Positions 1-12,194 of a stretch of DNA of 64,000 nt are shown here, in pieces. The stretch is from NCBI RefSeq assembly GCF_933775445.1, contig NC_065876.1, positions 15,066,001 to 15,130,000 of the forward strand. Direction: 5' to 3'. The DNA comes from Argentina anserina. Taxonomy: Eukaryota > Streptophyta > Magnoliopsida > Rosales > Rosaceae. Made by a program: the position numbers and the translations under genes. Each line of letters begins with the position of its first letter. Position 1 is the stretch's first letter. The notes beneath the pieces are model-generated. The model saw only the letters and a list, made by a program, of their open reading frames with translations. It searched no databases and was not told where the DNA came from.

Positions 1-1745
1 TGCCTTTATGCCTCGAGTAATCTCCAAGCTTTCTTCCTTCCTTTTTCTTCATCCGTTCTCTTCTGTTTTTCGAGTTTTTCTCCTTCCTCCCATGGAGAAA
101 CACCGATACGGCTTGGTGCTAACTGTTCTTGTGGTCGCCACCCTCGGCGTTGTCTCCTTCGTTTCATGCGTAGAGAACAAAGGTAAGGAATTTGTTTCAT
201 TCAAAATATCATCATTTGTTTGGTATCAGGGGTTAATTTCTCGTGTTATGGTGATTGTCATTCGCAGGACGATGAGGTCAAGTTGGTTGGCAGACTTTGT
301 AAACTGCCGGAAAGTCATGCATTCGGATTCGGAATTGCAGCATTAATCTGCTTGGTTGTTGCTCAGGTGATGGAAATTTGGTGGCTATATGCGGTCATTT
401 TTGTTCAACAGAAAAGAAGAGTAGTGCTTCCAAAGCCAAACAACCTTTGATTTTGATTGCTCTTCTGTTCATCACATGGTATGTTCTCAATCCAATTCTT
501 CTCTTACCTATATTGATTCTACATCTTATCAACTCTGATACACTTAAAGCATCGCATCCAACTTAAACTAAATCGTCGAGATGTCTGTAATATGTGTCAT
601 CTTTTAGTTAGAACATTCGACTCATAATTAATTAATTTTCTTTTATATTAAAGTCAGGACGATGAAAATTATGTTATGTAATTTCATCCAACCAGAGTCG
701 AACTTTCCAACCTCGAAATTGGTTTTTAATTGATGTGGGTGAGGATCACCATCAGAGATCAGACCTTTCTAAGGTAGCAATTGAGATTGGTTTTGGTGGG
801 AGAACAAATATTTTAAAAGTTCTAGAACACACAGCTAAAACTGTCTCAATTTCATAGTCAATCTCAAATGAGTCAAATCTGCCAACTGTTAAGTAAAATA
901 AACAAAGAATGGTACTGATATGACCAATGTTTGCAGGATGAGCTTTGTAATAGCAGTGACAGTGATAAGCACAGGTACTAGCATGAACAGAAAGCAGTCC
1001 TATGGAGAAGGATGGTTGGATGGTGAATGCTACCTGGTCAAACAAGGAATCTATATTGGTTCAGGAATTCTGGTCCTGGCTCTGTTCCACACTAGGCTTA
1101 GTGATCACCTAGGAAGCACGGAAGCGCTAGAAGTGTCACGTTTTACGCTTCCAAAGCGGAAGCGTGATGAGAGCGTGCAGAAGCGACCGGAAGCGCGAAC
1201 CCAAATAAAGTAGTTATGGGAGCGTGATGGAAGCGCGAGCTTCCATTTGGAGGAAGGTCAATCTATCAATTCCCAATCTTACGCTGCCTTTACATATCAA
1301 AAACTCAAGATTCACACAAGTACCGAACCCCAACATAATGGACGCCTCATAAGCTTTGAAGGTATATTGGCCTCCATGTGTTGATGGAGATCAAAGGAGA
1401 TCAAGATTGTATCAAACAAGATTTTCGGAAGTGCCTTGATGAGCTTGTCGGAGAAGTCAATGTTTCCTAATCCAAATAGGAAAGCTTTATGCCATAAGGT
1501 CTCTTGCCATATAGGTTGATATTCTCTCCTTATTTTGATAAGTTGTTTTGGAGAAATGATAAGATTACATAGGAGGGTTGGTTAAGGATAATATTGGTGA
1601 GAGAAAAAGATATTTTCGGATAGGTTTGTATTTGGTACGGATGAGTTGGAAAAATATTCATGAATTGGTATTTTTCATATTTAATAAGATGTTTACCTTT
1701 TCTATTTGGAGAATTTTTAGAAAGTGTTACAAAAGAATGTAATAC

Positions 1746-2434
1746 GCATCAAATAGGGAGAAACATCATCATTATTCATTGATGAGGGAGACATTTATAT
1801 AGGCATTACATTGAGTATCATGTAGATTCATGGATTATATATTATTCCTTATCTAGACTAACTTATACTAATTAGGACAAGTAATTCTCCTACAACACTC
1901 CCCCTTGTATCGCGATCATAATGTGTCATGGTGCATAACCGTTGCCTCGGTAAAAACTTTGCCAAGCAAAACAAAAACTTCTTAAGTAAAATAAAAAGCT
2001 TGGTCGAAGGAAAAAACACAATGCACCAACTACATTTGAAGATAACATGTGGTAGAGACTCCCCCTGGTTTTGCAAACAACCCCCCTAATCGATAACTCA
2101 ATCTCAGAGTTTAGATAGATAGCGTATACGAACGCTCTTCACATTCTTCAAAAGTTGCAATAGGTCAATGATTTGAATATCAAATCTCGCCAAACATTCT
2201 TAAATCAAACATGTACATTTATCCGTACATAGATAAAAAGAAAGAGAATTGCCTAAAATTAGGCATCAAATAGGGGGAAGCATCATCATTATTCATTGAT
2301 AAGGGAGGCATTTATATAGGCATTACATTAAGTATCTCATATATTAAATAATTATATATCCTTCATTATCTAGACTAACATATATTAATTAGGACAAAAT
2401 ACACCGGAATATTACAAAGAGTAATTCTCCTACA
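1746..2434. repeat. Direct repeat pair resembling two LTRs of a collapsed retroelement
   Basis: Copies at 1746-1894 and 2263-2434 both begin GCATCAAATAGGG and end AATTCTCCTACA. They share most of the sequence between, including the CATTATTCATTGAT and TTTATATAGGCATTACATT blocks. The ~370 bp between them starts with ACTCCCCCTTG, like the polypurine tract of a minus-strand Copia element. I read this as a heavily deleted retroelement nested inside the hAT-like element. No coding sequence remains. Confidence 0.5.
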
Positions 2435-2600
2435 ATAGAAAGGTTATTATATGGGTGTAATTGTACTTATCTAGATGGTAAGTGAGAGACGTCTCTTTAC
2501 AAAAAGAGAGGCACGGTGCTAGGAGGGCTTAAGGGATTCTGGAGAGATACAAAGAGAAATACAAAACTAAGAAAGGGTTTTTGGGGTGGTGAAGAAAAGG

Positions 2601-2606
<6 letters not shown>

Positions 2607-2655
<49 letters not shown>
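2607..2655. repeat. (AT)n microsatellite
   Basis: About 24 uninterrupted AT units inside the hAT-like element. A second, shorter AT run lies at about 2808-2832, and a GA run at 3303-3326. Confidence 0.95.
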
Positions 2656-2659
<4 letters not shown>

Positions 2660-3781
2660 TTATTTATAGTGAAGTTTTGTAGAGATGATCTTGAATAGCA
2701 TATCTAAATATTGAATCGCTTATGGTGAAAAAATTTAACCGAAAAGTGTGCCAAAATTGGAACTTCACTCTGTAATTCCAGAGTGAAGCTTCACTCTTGA
2801 TAGGGATTATATATATATATATATATATATATGCTAGGGGTTGGTGACCAAAAATACACAGTGAGAAAACATAAGAAATAGAGAGAATTTGTTTTTAGTT
2901 TTTGGTGAGATCTAGCATAGTCCGAGAGATACTCTAGATCAGTTCTTAGTGGCAAGAGACATTTGTGGCTATATTGAAGACCTCTGTGGCGTTATCATCA
3001 TTCGTGACAACAAAGACCTTTGTGGCTTTATATACACTTGACCGTGTTCTTCAAGTGTGAAGTAATTTTATTTTTGAGAATATATCACAATTGATCATCC
3101 ATTGTCATTATAATATTTTATTCAATAGTAAAGTAAAGTTTCTTAGATAAATTTCATTGTTTATCTCTTAACCGTTCCATCTAGTATTTTTAAGCTTCAA
3201 TGATGGCTTCGTGGCTGTGTTTATTATCTCCCTCTAATGGAGTTTACGGCTATACAGAGAGAAAAATGATGGTCGGGGTTGAGAAGGACTGAAGGAGAGA
3301 GCGAGAGAGAGAGAGAGAGAGAGAGGTAACAACAGACTGAGTAAAGAGAAAATAAATGTGTGGCTGCTATTGTTTGTGAAGAGATAAATATAAGTCCTAG
3401 GGTGGGACGCGTGGTAGAACTAAGTATAATTGACTACAACTTCTATGTGTGATTAAAACATATATTAATCTTACAATTAAATATATAAAATTTAGTTAAA
3501 TTATCTGAAATATATTACCATGAGTATATAATTTCATTCATTTAATTAGAAAAACTTGATATGTAATTTATAAAAAATAAATATTATTTATTCTAACGCT
3601 TCCAAAACGCACATGCTTCCAAATTTTTGAGAAAAAAAACGCTTTCGCATTTTCTGACGCTTTGTTTCCGTGTACCCGCACCCGATTCCATGAAGCCTAG
3701 GTGATCACAACTATGAGAAAGAGCAATGTTGAAGAAGGCTCCAAAGTAAGAGAGCAAAGCAAGTTGGACACCAAGGTGTAG

Positions 3782-5156
3782 CAGAGACTTCTTTCTGCAA
3801 AGACAGAGATCATACCCCATCCTTGAACCTATACAGCTATTCCATGTACGCAACGTGACAGCAATACCAAAACGGATGTATAGCCCAAGTTACTTGTATA
3901 AAAATAGAGCCACATAGGGGGTGATTGAAACTTGAAAGTATCAACTTGACTAATGCCACATGCATCCATATCTCAGGTATTAAATTGCACATCCTCACTT
4001 TGAAAATTGTCTCACCAGAAGGTATGTGAGTAACACATCATGTGGTACCAAAGTTTGGTAGCCTATCAACTTTCTTAATAATTTGACAGGCTACCAGCTT
4101 TCATAATAACTTGTTAACCCAAACATTCTTAAATTTGGTATGTCACAATATCACAAAACTGTTTTCTAGTATTGCAAAACCTGTTTATATACTTATGTGC
4201 CCGAGCTAGTTTGTCTGCAAAAACTTAAACCCAAAACAACACGTTTGGTGCAAAAGGGGATTTTTCCTTTTTGTTGTTTTTATAATTAGGGGGTGGTTGA
4301 AACGAATAGTGCACACCACCACGGAACCCACTAATGAAAACCAGTATTAATTAACAAGCCTCCGATTAGGTATGTTCTTTTCCTCTGGAATACTTTCCGC
4401 TGGAACAGAGGTCAACTAGTACGTCACAGTACACAACCAAAGAGTATGCAGGAATTTAGAAACAAATGAGAGCCATAGGAGGGGAGAAATGCGTAGCTAA
4501 GGTTTTCTGATGACCATAATAAGTGAAGATTAAACTCTGGCCATTTTGAGAAATCTTCTATAAGATAGATGCTAACCAATTCTAGCTGATAGATCAGGCT
4601 ACAACCAGAATGTAATCAACACTTCAATGCAACCAGTTAGAAAATGCTCGGGATGTGTATGTGCACTCAGCAGAGAACTGTCGATGGGTAGTGCAAAAGA
4701 ATGTAATCAAGAATTGAAAGCAGAACGTAACCAGTTTAAAAATGCTCAGGATGTGTGCGCTAAGCAGTGCTTGCAACACGTATCATAATATGTCAATGAT
4801 CATGTAAATCGAGTGACTATTGTAGATAGACAGATATTCGAGCACCTTAACCAAACAAATTAAAGCTACACCATGATTTGAATCTCTAATTACCAATTGT
4901 ATCATGGGCAATACTTGCATGAAACAAAGATGCAAATGGCCAAAGCCAGCTCATGGGCACAAAAATAAGCATGAACCAACTTAACTGTTAGCCCCAAGAA
5001 CCTTACAAACATGAAGATATCCACAACATTACCTTTGACATACCGTCATCACAACGTCAAGATTGAGGGGATAAAAGAAAACCAGAGAGCATTCTGATAG
5101 AAGCTTTCATGGACCTTGAGCAAACAATGAAACACAACTTCCATCAGAAAGGCGTT
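3782..5156. other. Intergenic region between the DUF1218 remnant and DCP5
   Basis: AT-rich DNA with no coding exon I can support. The part nearest 5157 should contain the 3'UTR of the minus-strand DCP5 gene. No repeat or RNA gene recognised. Confidence 0.6.
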
Positions 5157-7608
5157 TTACCACCACTTGGGCATATTACCACCACGTCCCCTACCACCAT
5201 AACCATAACCATAACCCCTTCCTGACTGATATGAGCCCCGGTAATTACCACCACGCCCCGGACCATAGCCATCATAACCAAAATTCGATCTCTGCTGGAA
5301 GTTGACAATTGTCTGCCAGACAAAACACTTATACTATATTAGCACAACCTCAGCGATGACTTACCAAATTGGCAATCATACATAAAAATTCATATAAATT
5401 TGCAAACCTCACTATCCGTCTTCATTCTCTCAGAAAATCTATGTCCATTTCTTGCTCCACGGTTGACAGAATGACATGAAATTGTGTCAAAGAACTCATC
5501 CTTGTTATATGCAGGCTGCATGAAACAATCAAGAAAAGTTTTAACAAATTCCACTGGACAGCCAAACCATCTGGTATAAAAACAACCATGTCCCTACCTT
5601 CGTAGAACCTTCTTTGTCATCCAAGCTTTGACCAGTTCCACTGTCATCCACCCCCTCAGTTTCATCCCTCTGTTTTTCCTTTCCAAGGTATCCCCATACT
5701 TCATCCTTCTTAAACTTCTCATTCATGGCCAGAAAATCAAACTCTTCATTGTACTGAGCAGCCGAGTATTGTGACTGCAAAGCATAGTCAAACAATTGAT
5801 TAGAAACTGAAGATATAGCCTACTTTCTGCAGCACTTAGAGACTCTTACGGTATAGAAGCTTTCATTGTTTATACTCTAAATGAGACAATCAATTATCCT
5901 TTATCTTAGTTGAAAGAGAATTCCTGCTTCATTCTAAAAAAAAATAAAAGTATTCCTCCATTTACTGAGACTTCAAAATTCCCAAATAGAATCACCGCGA
6001 TTAAAAAGGTTTGGAGAGTATTAACTAGTTGATTGCTGATAAAGAGATAGTAATTCTTAATCACCCCACCCACTTCTTTTTTTCATGTACTTATATCTTG
6101 GTGAAAGTTACAAAGCCTTTTTACTCTCCCCCTTTGTCCAATCAGTCAAACTAAATGAGATGAAGGTTTTGATAATGTATATAAAACACAAAAGCACTTG
6201 AGCTTGCTGAAACATCCTATCTAAGCCAAATTACACCAAATTTAGTGTCATAAATATCCCATTAGATTTTTTGAATCGCAGATAATTAAAAACAAATAAG
6301 AATTAACATAAAAAAATGAGTCATAAAAAAGTTTGCAGTAAACCTGTGGTGCAGGCAACGGTAACAATGGTGCTTGGGTTACAGGAGGAACCATGGAAGA
6401 AGAATTAGATGGTGTTGGTATCATAGTGCCCATATTCCTCTGATCAACGTAGAGTTTTTGCATGGGAGATAGTATGTGTGAACTAGATAGTGCCAATTGG
6501 TCAGGGGTCAACAATGATGGAGGTGGTGTTAGCAAAGGACCTGCACCAGAAACCAAAGACGATGATGCAGGGTAGGGGAAGGACTGCACAGGAAGACCTG
6601 GTACCAAATCAGAAATGGCTTTACTAAAATATTGTGTTTCTCTCATATTCCAGTCTTGGCCAGGTGAAGGTACAGAATGCATATTCAGCTGACTAACATT
6701 CACTGGTATAGAATGAGATGGTAAAGATATCTGTGTGGCCAAGGATGAAGGCATATCAAGAGCAGAAGAGTAGTTTACAGAAGTTAGAGAGGGAGCAAAT
6801 TTTGGATTTACAGAAGTTGATGTAGAAGACGAGATTGCAGGATTAACACGAGCTGAAGGATCTGCCAAGCCAATAGTTATCGATGCCTGACTTTCAGGAG
6901 CCTTATTCTGGTGTAAGATCGCAGACTGGGATTGCATATGGTGATGAGGCTGTTGAGACATATTCGGTGAGGCCCCATTGTACCCTTGCCAATACATCGG
7001 CAAAGAAAGTGCTGGAGGAGTGGCGATCTGAGTAGAAAAAGAATGCCCTGATGGAACTTCAGCTATAGAATGATATGAAGGCAACACAGTGGTATTGCTT
7101 TTAGCACTCAAAGAAGGAGTATCCAGCCACTGAGTTATTTCAGGTAAACTTTTCCCGCCAACCAGCGCTGATGGTGGAGAACTTGCAGGTGCCCCAGTAT
7201 AATGTGACTGCAAAGAGAATAAATTAAACATATGAAATCAAACCGATCAACTTTTGAGCATATAAAACCTTTAGTCCTTAAACATGAGTATCCAATACCT
7301 GGATAATAGCAGGATCATCATTGTAAATCTGTTCCTCTCTTTGTGCAGGTGCAGTAGACGTAACTTGCAAATCCTACAATGGTAAAAACAAATTATTACC
7401 AATACTTTTGAAGCACCGTCCAGCATATTTACCATTCAAAGTTCATCTGTTTCAACTACCAAGGCAGACATTTCATCATAGTAAGATCTCATCTAGCATC
7501 ATCATTCATCAGATCATGAAAGCTAAAAAAAGATCATCTTTTAGTTTCGAAAAAAACTAAAAAGAAATCAAGAAATGTAAAAATGTGAACAGAAAAGGGG
7601 GGGAGAGA

Positions 7609-7639
<31 letters not shown>

Positions 7640-10600
7640 GAAGTTGAGGATCATCGTGCATGCTACATTAAAGAAACATATTAAAGGACAGAAACAATAA
7701 GACGAGGAAAAAAAATATATTTTATTAATCTGATACTTTTTTTTAAACACATAAACTATACTGATTACATCAAATCTTCATTTACAAGATATTGCATGCT
7801 GTACAAAGTATTAATTTAATACTAAGGTATTGATGTGTAGTAGAGCTCTTTCACAGCAAATAAAAGTTAGGAAAAAAGTGAAAAATCTAAAATGAAGTAA
7901 ATGAGTAACATTCAGCTTACTAACTAAATACAAGACCATCATTTCAAATTGGTGTAACCATAATCAAGATATAACCATCATTTCATTTTGAGGAGTTTAT
8001 ATATTTTATATTTTCTTGTTTAATAAGACCAGGGGAAAATCAATTTGTCAATCACACAACCAACACAGCAATAGATTAATATTTTGATAAAAGAATAATA
8101 GATTTTATCATTCACCATTGAAAAGTTATAGTAGGAGTCTAGGAGATAACCAAAAATTATATAAAGCTTATACAAAAGTGCAACCAACACTAACAAATTT
8201 CAACATAGGGTTTTCTGATTACATAAAGAAATTAAAAAAAAAACTAATTATTTTACTCATCTTCCTCACTATTTACCCCGGACCCCAAATTGGTAAATTA
8301 GATAATATCCACATCTACAATTCTTCTAAGTTCTTAAAGCATTAGATTAATAGAAATCTCTTGACAGGTCAAAAAAAAATTCTTCATTGCTCTTCCATGG
8401 ATATGTCAGCAGAAGAATGGATAAACCAATAAAAGAGTGACCTAGAGCTCTTAAGGGATATCTATAACAATATAAAGAGGAAATTTTGTGAACCTTCTTT
8501 CACATTATTCCTACAATTTCACTGTGCAGGTTACATTGACAACTTCCCTTTACCATATAATCTTTTCAGCAATCACTTCTACCTCACAGGCAGAGTATCT
8601 GTGAGAGTTTGTCGTGTATGTTTATACACATATTTTACACACATACTGAGATGGTAACCCACATAAAATAATCCTTTTCTAACAACCAGTGAATCCCCAT
8701 AGTTAGTGGCTTCTGAGTAAGTTCGAACCTTTACAGCCTAGACTAAATGAGAATTAAACTACAATATCCTTTATACAGACCCAATAGGACTACAGAAAGA
8801 ATAATATGGTTTTGGTAGAACCAAAGCAATAAATCGCCAAATTTGCACTACAGTAGAACCCAAAGGGGTGGTTACTAAAGTTGAATGGGATTGAGAAGGA
8901 TTGGAAATCATTCCGGATTTTGGCATGGGTCCCCTACAAATTTGATTTCCCCTTATTGTCAGTAAATACAATATTAGAGGAGAATGGGAATGACTCTCCC
9001 TAGTTTTAGTCCTTATGGACACACCTAGTGCCAAGAGCCAGTAAGGTGTTCAAGCAGTGTCACTAGTGTGGATATTTGTTTTCATGCATCACTCTACATC
9101 TGCATAAGTCATGCCTTCGAGGCTTCGAAGTAGCAATATCAATCAAAATCAGGAATCTAGTCAGAATGGTTGATACTTAACCTGTTGATTTCAATGATTT
9201 ATTCTTACTCTTTGTTCTTCATAAAAAAATTTGTGTCATGGATGTAGGAGTATTAAGACTGAGAGTTACTTACTAATTATATAATCTTAATCTTCTGTCA
9301 TTTAAAAATATCAATATACTGGAATTTGCCCATATACATAGGCTTTGTTAGGTTTCGGACTTTGAATATCTAAGTAGATTTGAAGAACTGATTTCATACT
9401 ACTCTGTCTCTAGTTTTCATTTTGTCTCTTACATCTACCTTTCTTCTTTTCTTATCAACCTCTATCTATTCTCTCGGTTTCTCCCTGCCTCCTCCTTTTT
9501 TCCAACCTTATATAGTTCATACGCTTCAATGAGGATGTAACAAACAAAATCACACACAATATATACACACACACACAGACACAACACTCTGCAGCATTCT
9601 TTCTCTCTTCTTTTTCCTCATTAAAAAGTGAATGAGTAGCAAGTCTACTATAATTAAATAAAAAGTCACAACATATACCAAACAGAAACCACTACAGCAC
9701 GGTTGCTTCCCAATCCAAAATGATCACTACAAAGTATAATCCTTATATTCAGATAAAATAGATGCTCAAAAAGAAAGAAACACTTCACCATAAACAAACT
9801 GATCCGCACCTTATATGTCATCAGTGACCACACTATTTCTAATTATCTACACAATCCAAAGTTTTACATTACACAGGGGCCACATTTCATGCCAAAAATT
9901 AAGAACTAAGCAAAAATGGCTCTAACAAACAAGAACAAAGAGAAAAAAGCTACAACTTTCTAGCGGAAAAAAAACGATAACAATTAAAAGGGTAATCAAG
10001 TAGGTTGTCTCCTGCATACCTTAATGTCGCTTCCTCTAAATAGGATGTGGTCAAACACCTTATCAATCGGAGGAACTTGTGGACCATCTTTCTTACGCCC
10101 CTCTGTTCCATATGACCTAACTACATTACAAAAAGTAAGGCATTTAAAAAGTTTTATTTCCCAAAGTACACAAGTATACTTAACTATATCATCAACTTTA
10201 GATTCTTCAAATGAATATAATACATACAATGTAAAAAAATGTATAGAATTGTAATGGTGCACCATGTACAAGTATGTTATTTCTCATCTTGATACAGAAA
10301 TCATTGGAGTTCATGTAACCCTAATAAAACGCCGGTACCATTGATAACTAACAAAATTCAGAGAAGAAATTGAGTGTTCTTGTAGCTGTTGTTCTCATGT
10401 GTCTTCTACATATAACATTTCAGACACATTCTTTGCATCTGGTCATGTAATTAGTTTTTCTGAGGCATCATCTGACAGCTAACAATAATAAAAGACATTT
10501 ATAAACTTCCTCAAATCATAAAATACAGTCATTATTGTCGTGGTCTACTTCGTTGTATTTGTAGCTCTATATAAGGGCCACTGCTTTGGTGCAAATCAGA

Positions 10601-11294
10601 TTATGATATTCATTGTGTATGGTTTCAGATAATGAAATCTTTGTGGGATATTCCAGATTTATCTACGCATTTCTTCCCCCCTTCACTCCCGAAATTTTTG
10701 ACACAATACTTATCCCCTACAAATTATTACCCTAATAAGACCTTAAACACGGTAGCTCCTGTATAAATAAACCTTCCATCATGATTTACAACACCACATT
10801 TACGTCTCACAACTTTAGACTGCAATTCTACATGTAGTTCCAATCCACGACTAGATGAAAACAAAGAAAGCACCTCTCTCTCTCTCTCTCTCCCCCCTCT
10901 AATTAATGAAATGTTGATCCTGTTCATGACAACACAAGCAGGTGCAACAGAATCTCAACCGAATCTTAACTAATCGACAAGATTGCAAGCCATATCCAAA
11001 CAATATGCAGCAAGAAACTCACTAACAATCAATAAAAACAGATCCTCAGGAACTTGCAGACAAAAAAATTCCCAACATCCTTAATCGACAACCTTAATCG
11101 AAACCAAAAGCAGCGATTCTACGACTAAGAACAAGAAGAAATCAAGGTCGAAAAGCGTAGAGAGTACCATTTCTGAGGCCGATGGTGGAGTCGTGGACGC
11201 TGAGGGATTCGAGGACCCCTTCGTAGCGGATTTCGTACTTGGAGATTAGGGCTATGGTGCAGCCGATGTAAGGATCTCCGGATTTGGCAGCCAT
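5157..11294 (-). CDS. DCP5: DCP5/LSM14-family mRNA-decapping activator
   Basis: Seven exons on the minus strand: 11168-11294, 10020-10120, 7299-7373, 6344-7207, 5598-5774, 5408-5515 and 5157-5312. All have GT-AG junctions in matching phase and give about 535 residues (Arabidopsis DCP5 is somewhat longer). Exons 1-2 encode an LSm14 domain (MAAKSGDPYIGCTIALIS to about residue 76). A long Ser/Pro/Gln-rich linker follows. Then come the EFDF/FKKDEVWGYLG box (about residues 400-420), the FFD box (NKDEFFDTIS, about 453-462) and a TFG-box region (NGHRFSERMKTDSE). The tail is Gly/Arg/Tyr-rich, ending GRGGNMPKWW. The family acts in the cytoplasm and P-bodies, promoting decapping and translational repression with DCP1/DCP2. 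The ATG at 11294 begins the conserved LSm14 start. The last TFG residues depart from the usual TFG, but the gene looks intact. Confidence 0.92.
7374..10019 (-). other. Long second intron of DCP5
   Basis: This 2.6-kb AT-rich intron makes up a large part of the gene. It has a (GA)n tract at about 7596-7640 and a purine-rich stretch near 8875-9005 that looks MITE-derived, though I could not place its ends. No coding exon is supported. Confidence 0.6.
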
Positions 11295-12194
11295 TGATGG
11301 AAGCTGGCTGGGGTTTTCAGAGCCGTTGCTGTTTTTGGTGGGAGATGAAGAGAGAGAAAAAGATGATTAGGGTTTGGGCTTTGTCTCTTTCTTTCTTGGG
11401 GGAAAATGGCAGAGAGCGGCAAAGCATCTATAAATTGTTTGGAATTCACCACCAGAGGGAAATGTACTCTAACCCGAAGCGGTTTAACACCATTGTTACT
11501 GACGTACTTTTTTCCTTTCTGAATCCATCGTAATGGAAAGATTAGAGGACACATTATAAGACTGTGTTTGGTGCATTTAAACTTATTTAAAAAGTTAGTT
11601 TATACTTATTTTTTAAAATAAGTGACTGATAAGTAAAGTAGCTGAGTGTTTGGTAAACTGATTTTTATAAGTGGTTGTTAGTGATAAAAGCAGTGATAAA
11701 ACGTTTGGTAAACTCAAACTGACTTATGTTTTTAATTTGTCAAATGACTAATTTAGACATGTAATATAATTTCAAGTAAATTTTGATGTAAAATAGTGTT
11801 TCATATGATTAATATTGAATGGTTTTAAAATTTATTAAATATATTCTTAACATTACAACTTGGTTTAGATCATTGATAATGAGTGCCTCAACTATCTGTT
11901 AATAACTTAATAATGGTAATATCATGTAAATATATTGTAACATACATATATATATAATATATATTCAGAAAATATTGTTACAATCCATCGGAGACATCCG
12001 ATAAAATTGGAAAGAAATATTGTTACAAACTTACATTGATCATATTCCGATCCAAAACGAACACCATAGGAACACATATATGATATTCTCTTTTAACTCC
12101 ATATCAGACCACATGTACAAGCAGATGCTAATAATTTATATCTAGGAAAAAAGGCAATGAATAGTGAATGAATATTGATTCAAGGTTAGTATTT
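11295..12194. other. Upstream region of DCP5 and downstream region of the DJ-1-like gene
   Basis: The first ~200 bp should contain the DCP5 5'UTR and promoter; no clear TATA box was placed. The rest is AT-rich and includes a MITE-like stretch. No gene found. Confidence 0.5.
11560..11760. repeat. MITE-like stretch with repeated TGTTTGGT motifs
   Basis: GTGTTTGGTGCATTTAAACT, TGTTTGGTAAACTG and CGTTTGGTAAACTC recur within ~150 bp. Such motifs are common in plant hAT-type MITE remnants. I could not define a second end or a target duplication. Confidence 0.35.

Larger units (their letters stand above)
1109..3700. mobile_element. Non-autonomous hAT-like transposon in the DUF1218 gene
   Basis: The element is flanked by an identical 8-bp duplication, GTGATCAC, at 1101-1108 and 3701-3708. 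Its ends are CTAGGAAGCACGGAAGCG and, read inward on the other strand, CTAGGCTTCATGGAATCG, which match at 13 of 18 positions. An 8-bp target duplication with short imperfect inverted ends is the hAT pattern. GAAGCG-type motifs recur near both ends as subterminal repeats. No transposase is readable inside. The interior holds an LTR-like repeat pair, AT and GA microsatellites and AT-rich filler. The duplicated site is itself a palindrome, which slightly weakens the argument, but the host coding frame resumes right after it. Confidence 0.68.
92..3781 (+). pseudogene. DUF1218 membrane protein gene, frameshifted and split by a transposon
   Basis: Exon 1 (92-182) encodes a short N-terminus with one membrane segment. 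Exon 2 (268-478) carries the DUF1218 signature around GRLCKLPESHAFGFGIAAL and GNLVAICGHFCSTEKK. Exon 3 starts at 937 with MSFVIAVTVISTGTSMN. The family is plant-specific, with four membrane spans, and some members affect lignin in cell walls. Three breaks are visible. The good donor after 182 leaves one base, but exon 2 needs phase 0. The reading frame slips once in exon 2 near 366-372, before GNLVAICGH. It slips again near 1080, before STLGLVITTM. The coding sequence is then interrupted by the element at 1109-3700. The tail resumes at 3709 and ends with a stop at 3779-3781 (reading KLDTKV before it). I infer a pseudogene. The start of the gene may lie close to the window edge. Confidence 0.72.

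Noticed and set aside
6..200. Minus-strand frame over DUF1218 exon 1
   Set aside because: Shadow of the plus-strand exon; basic low-complexity translation.
3593..3853. 86-residue minus-strand frame
   Set aside because: It spans a transposon end and the plus-strand DUF1218 tail; it has no independent support.
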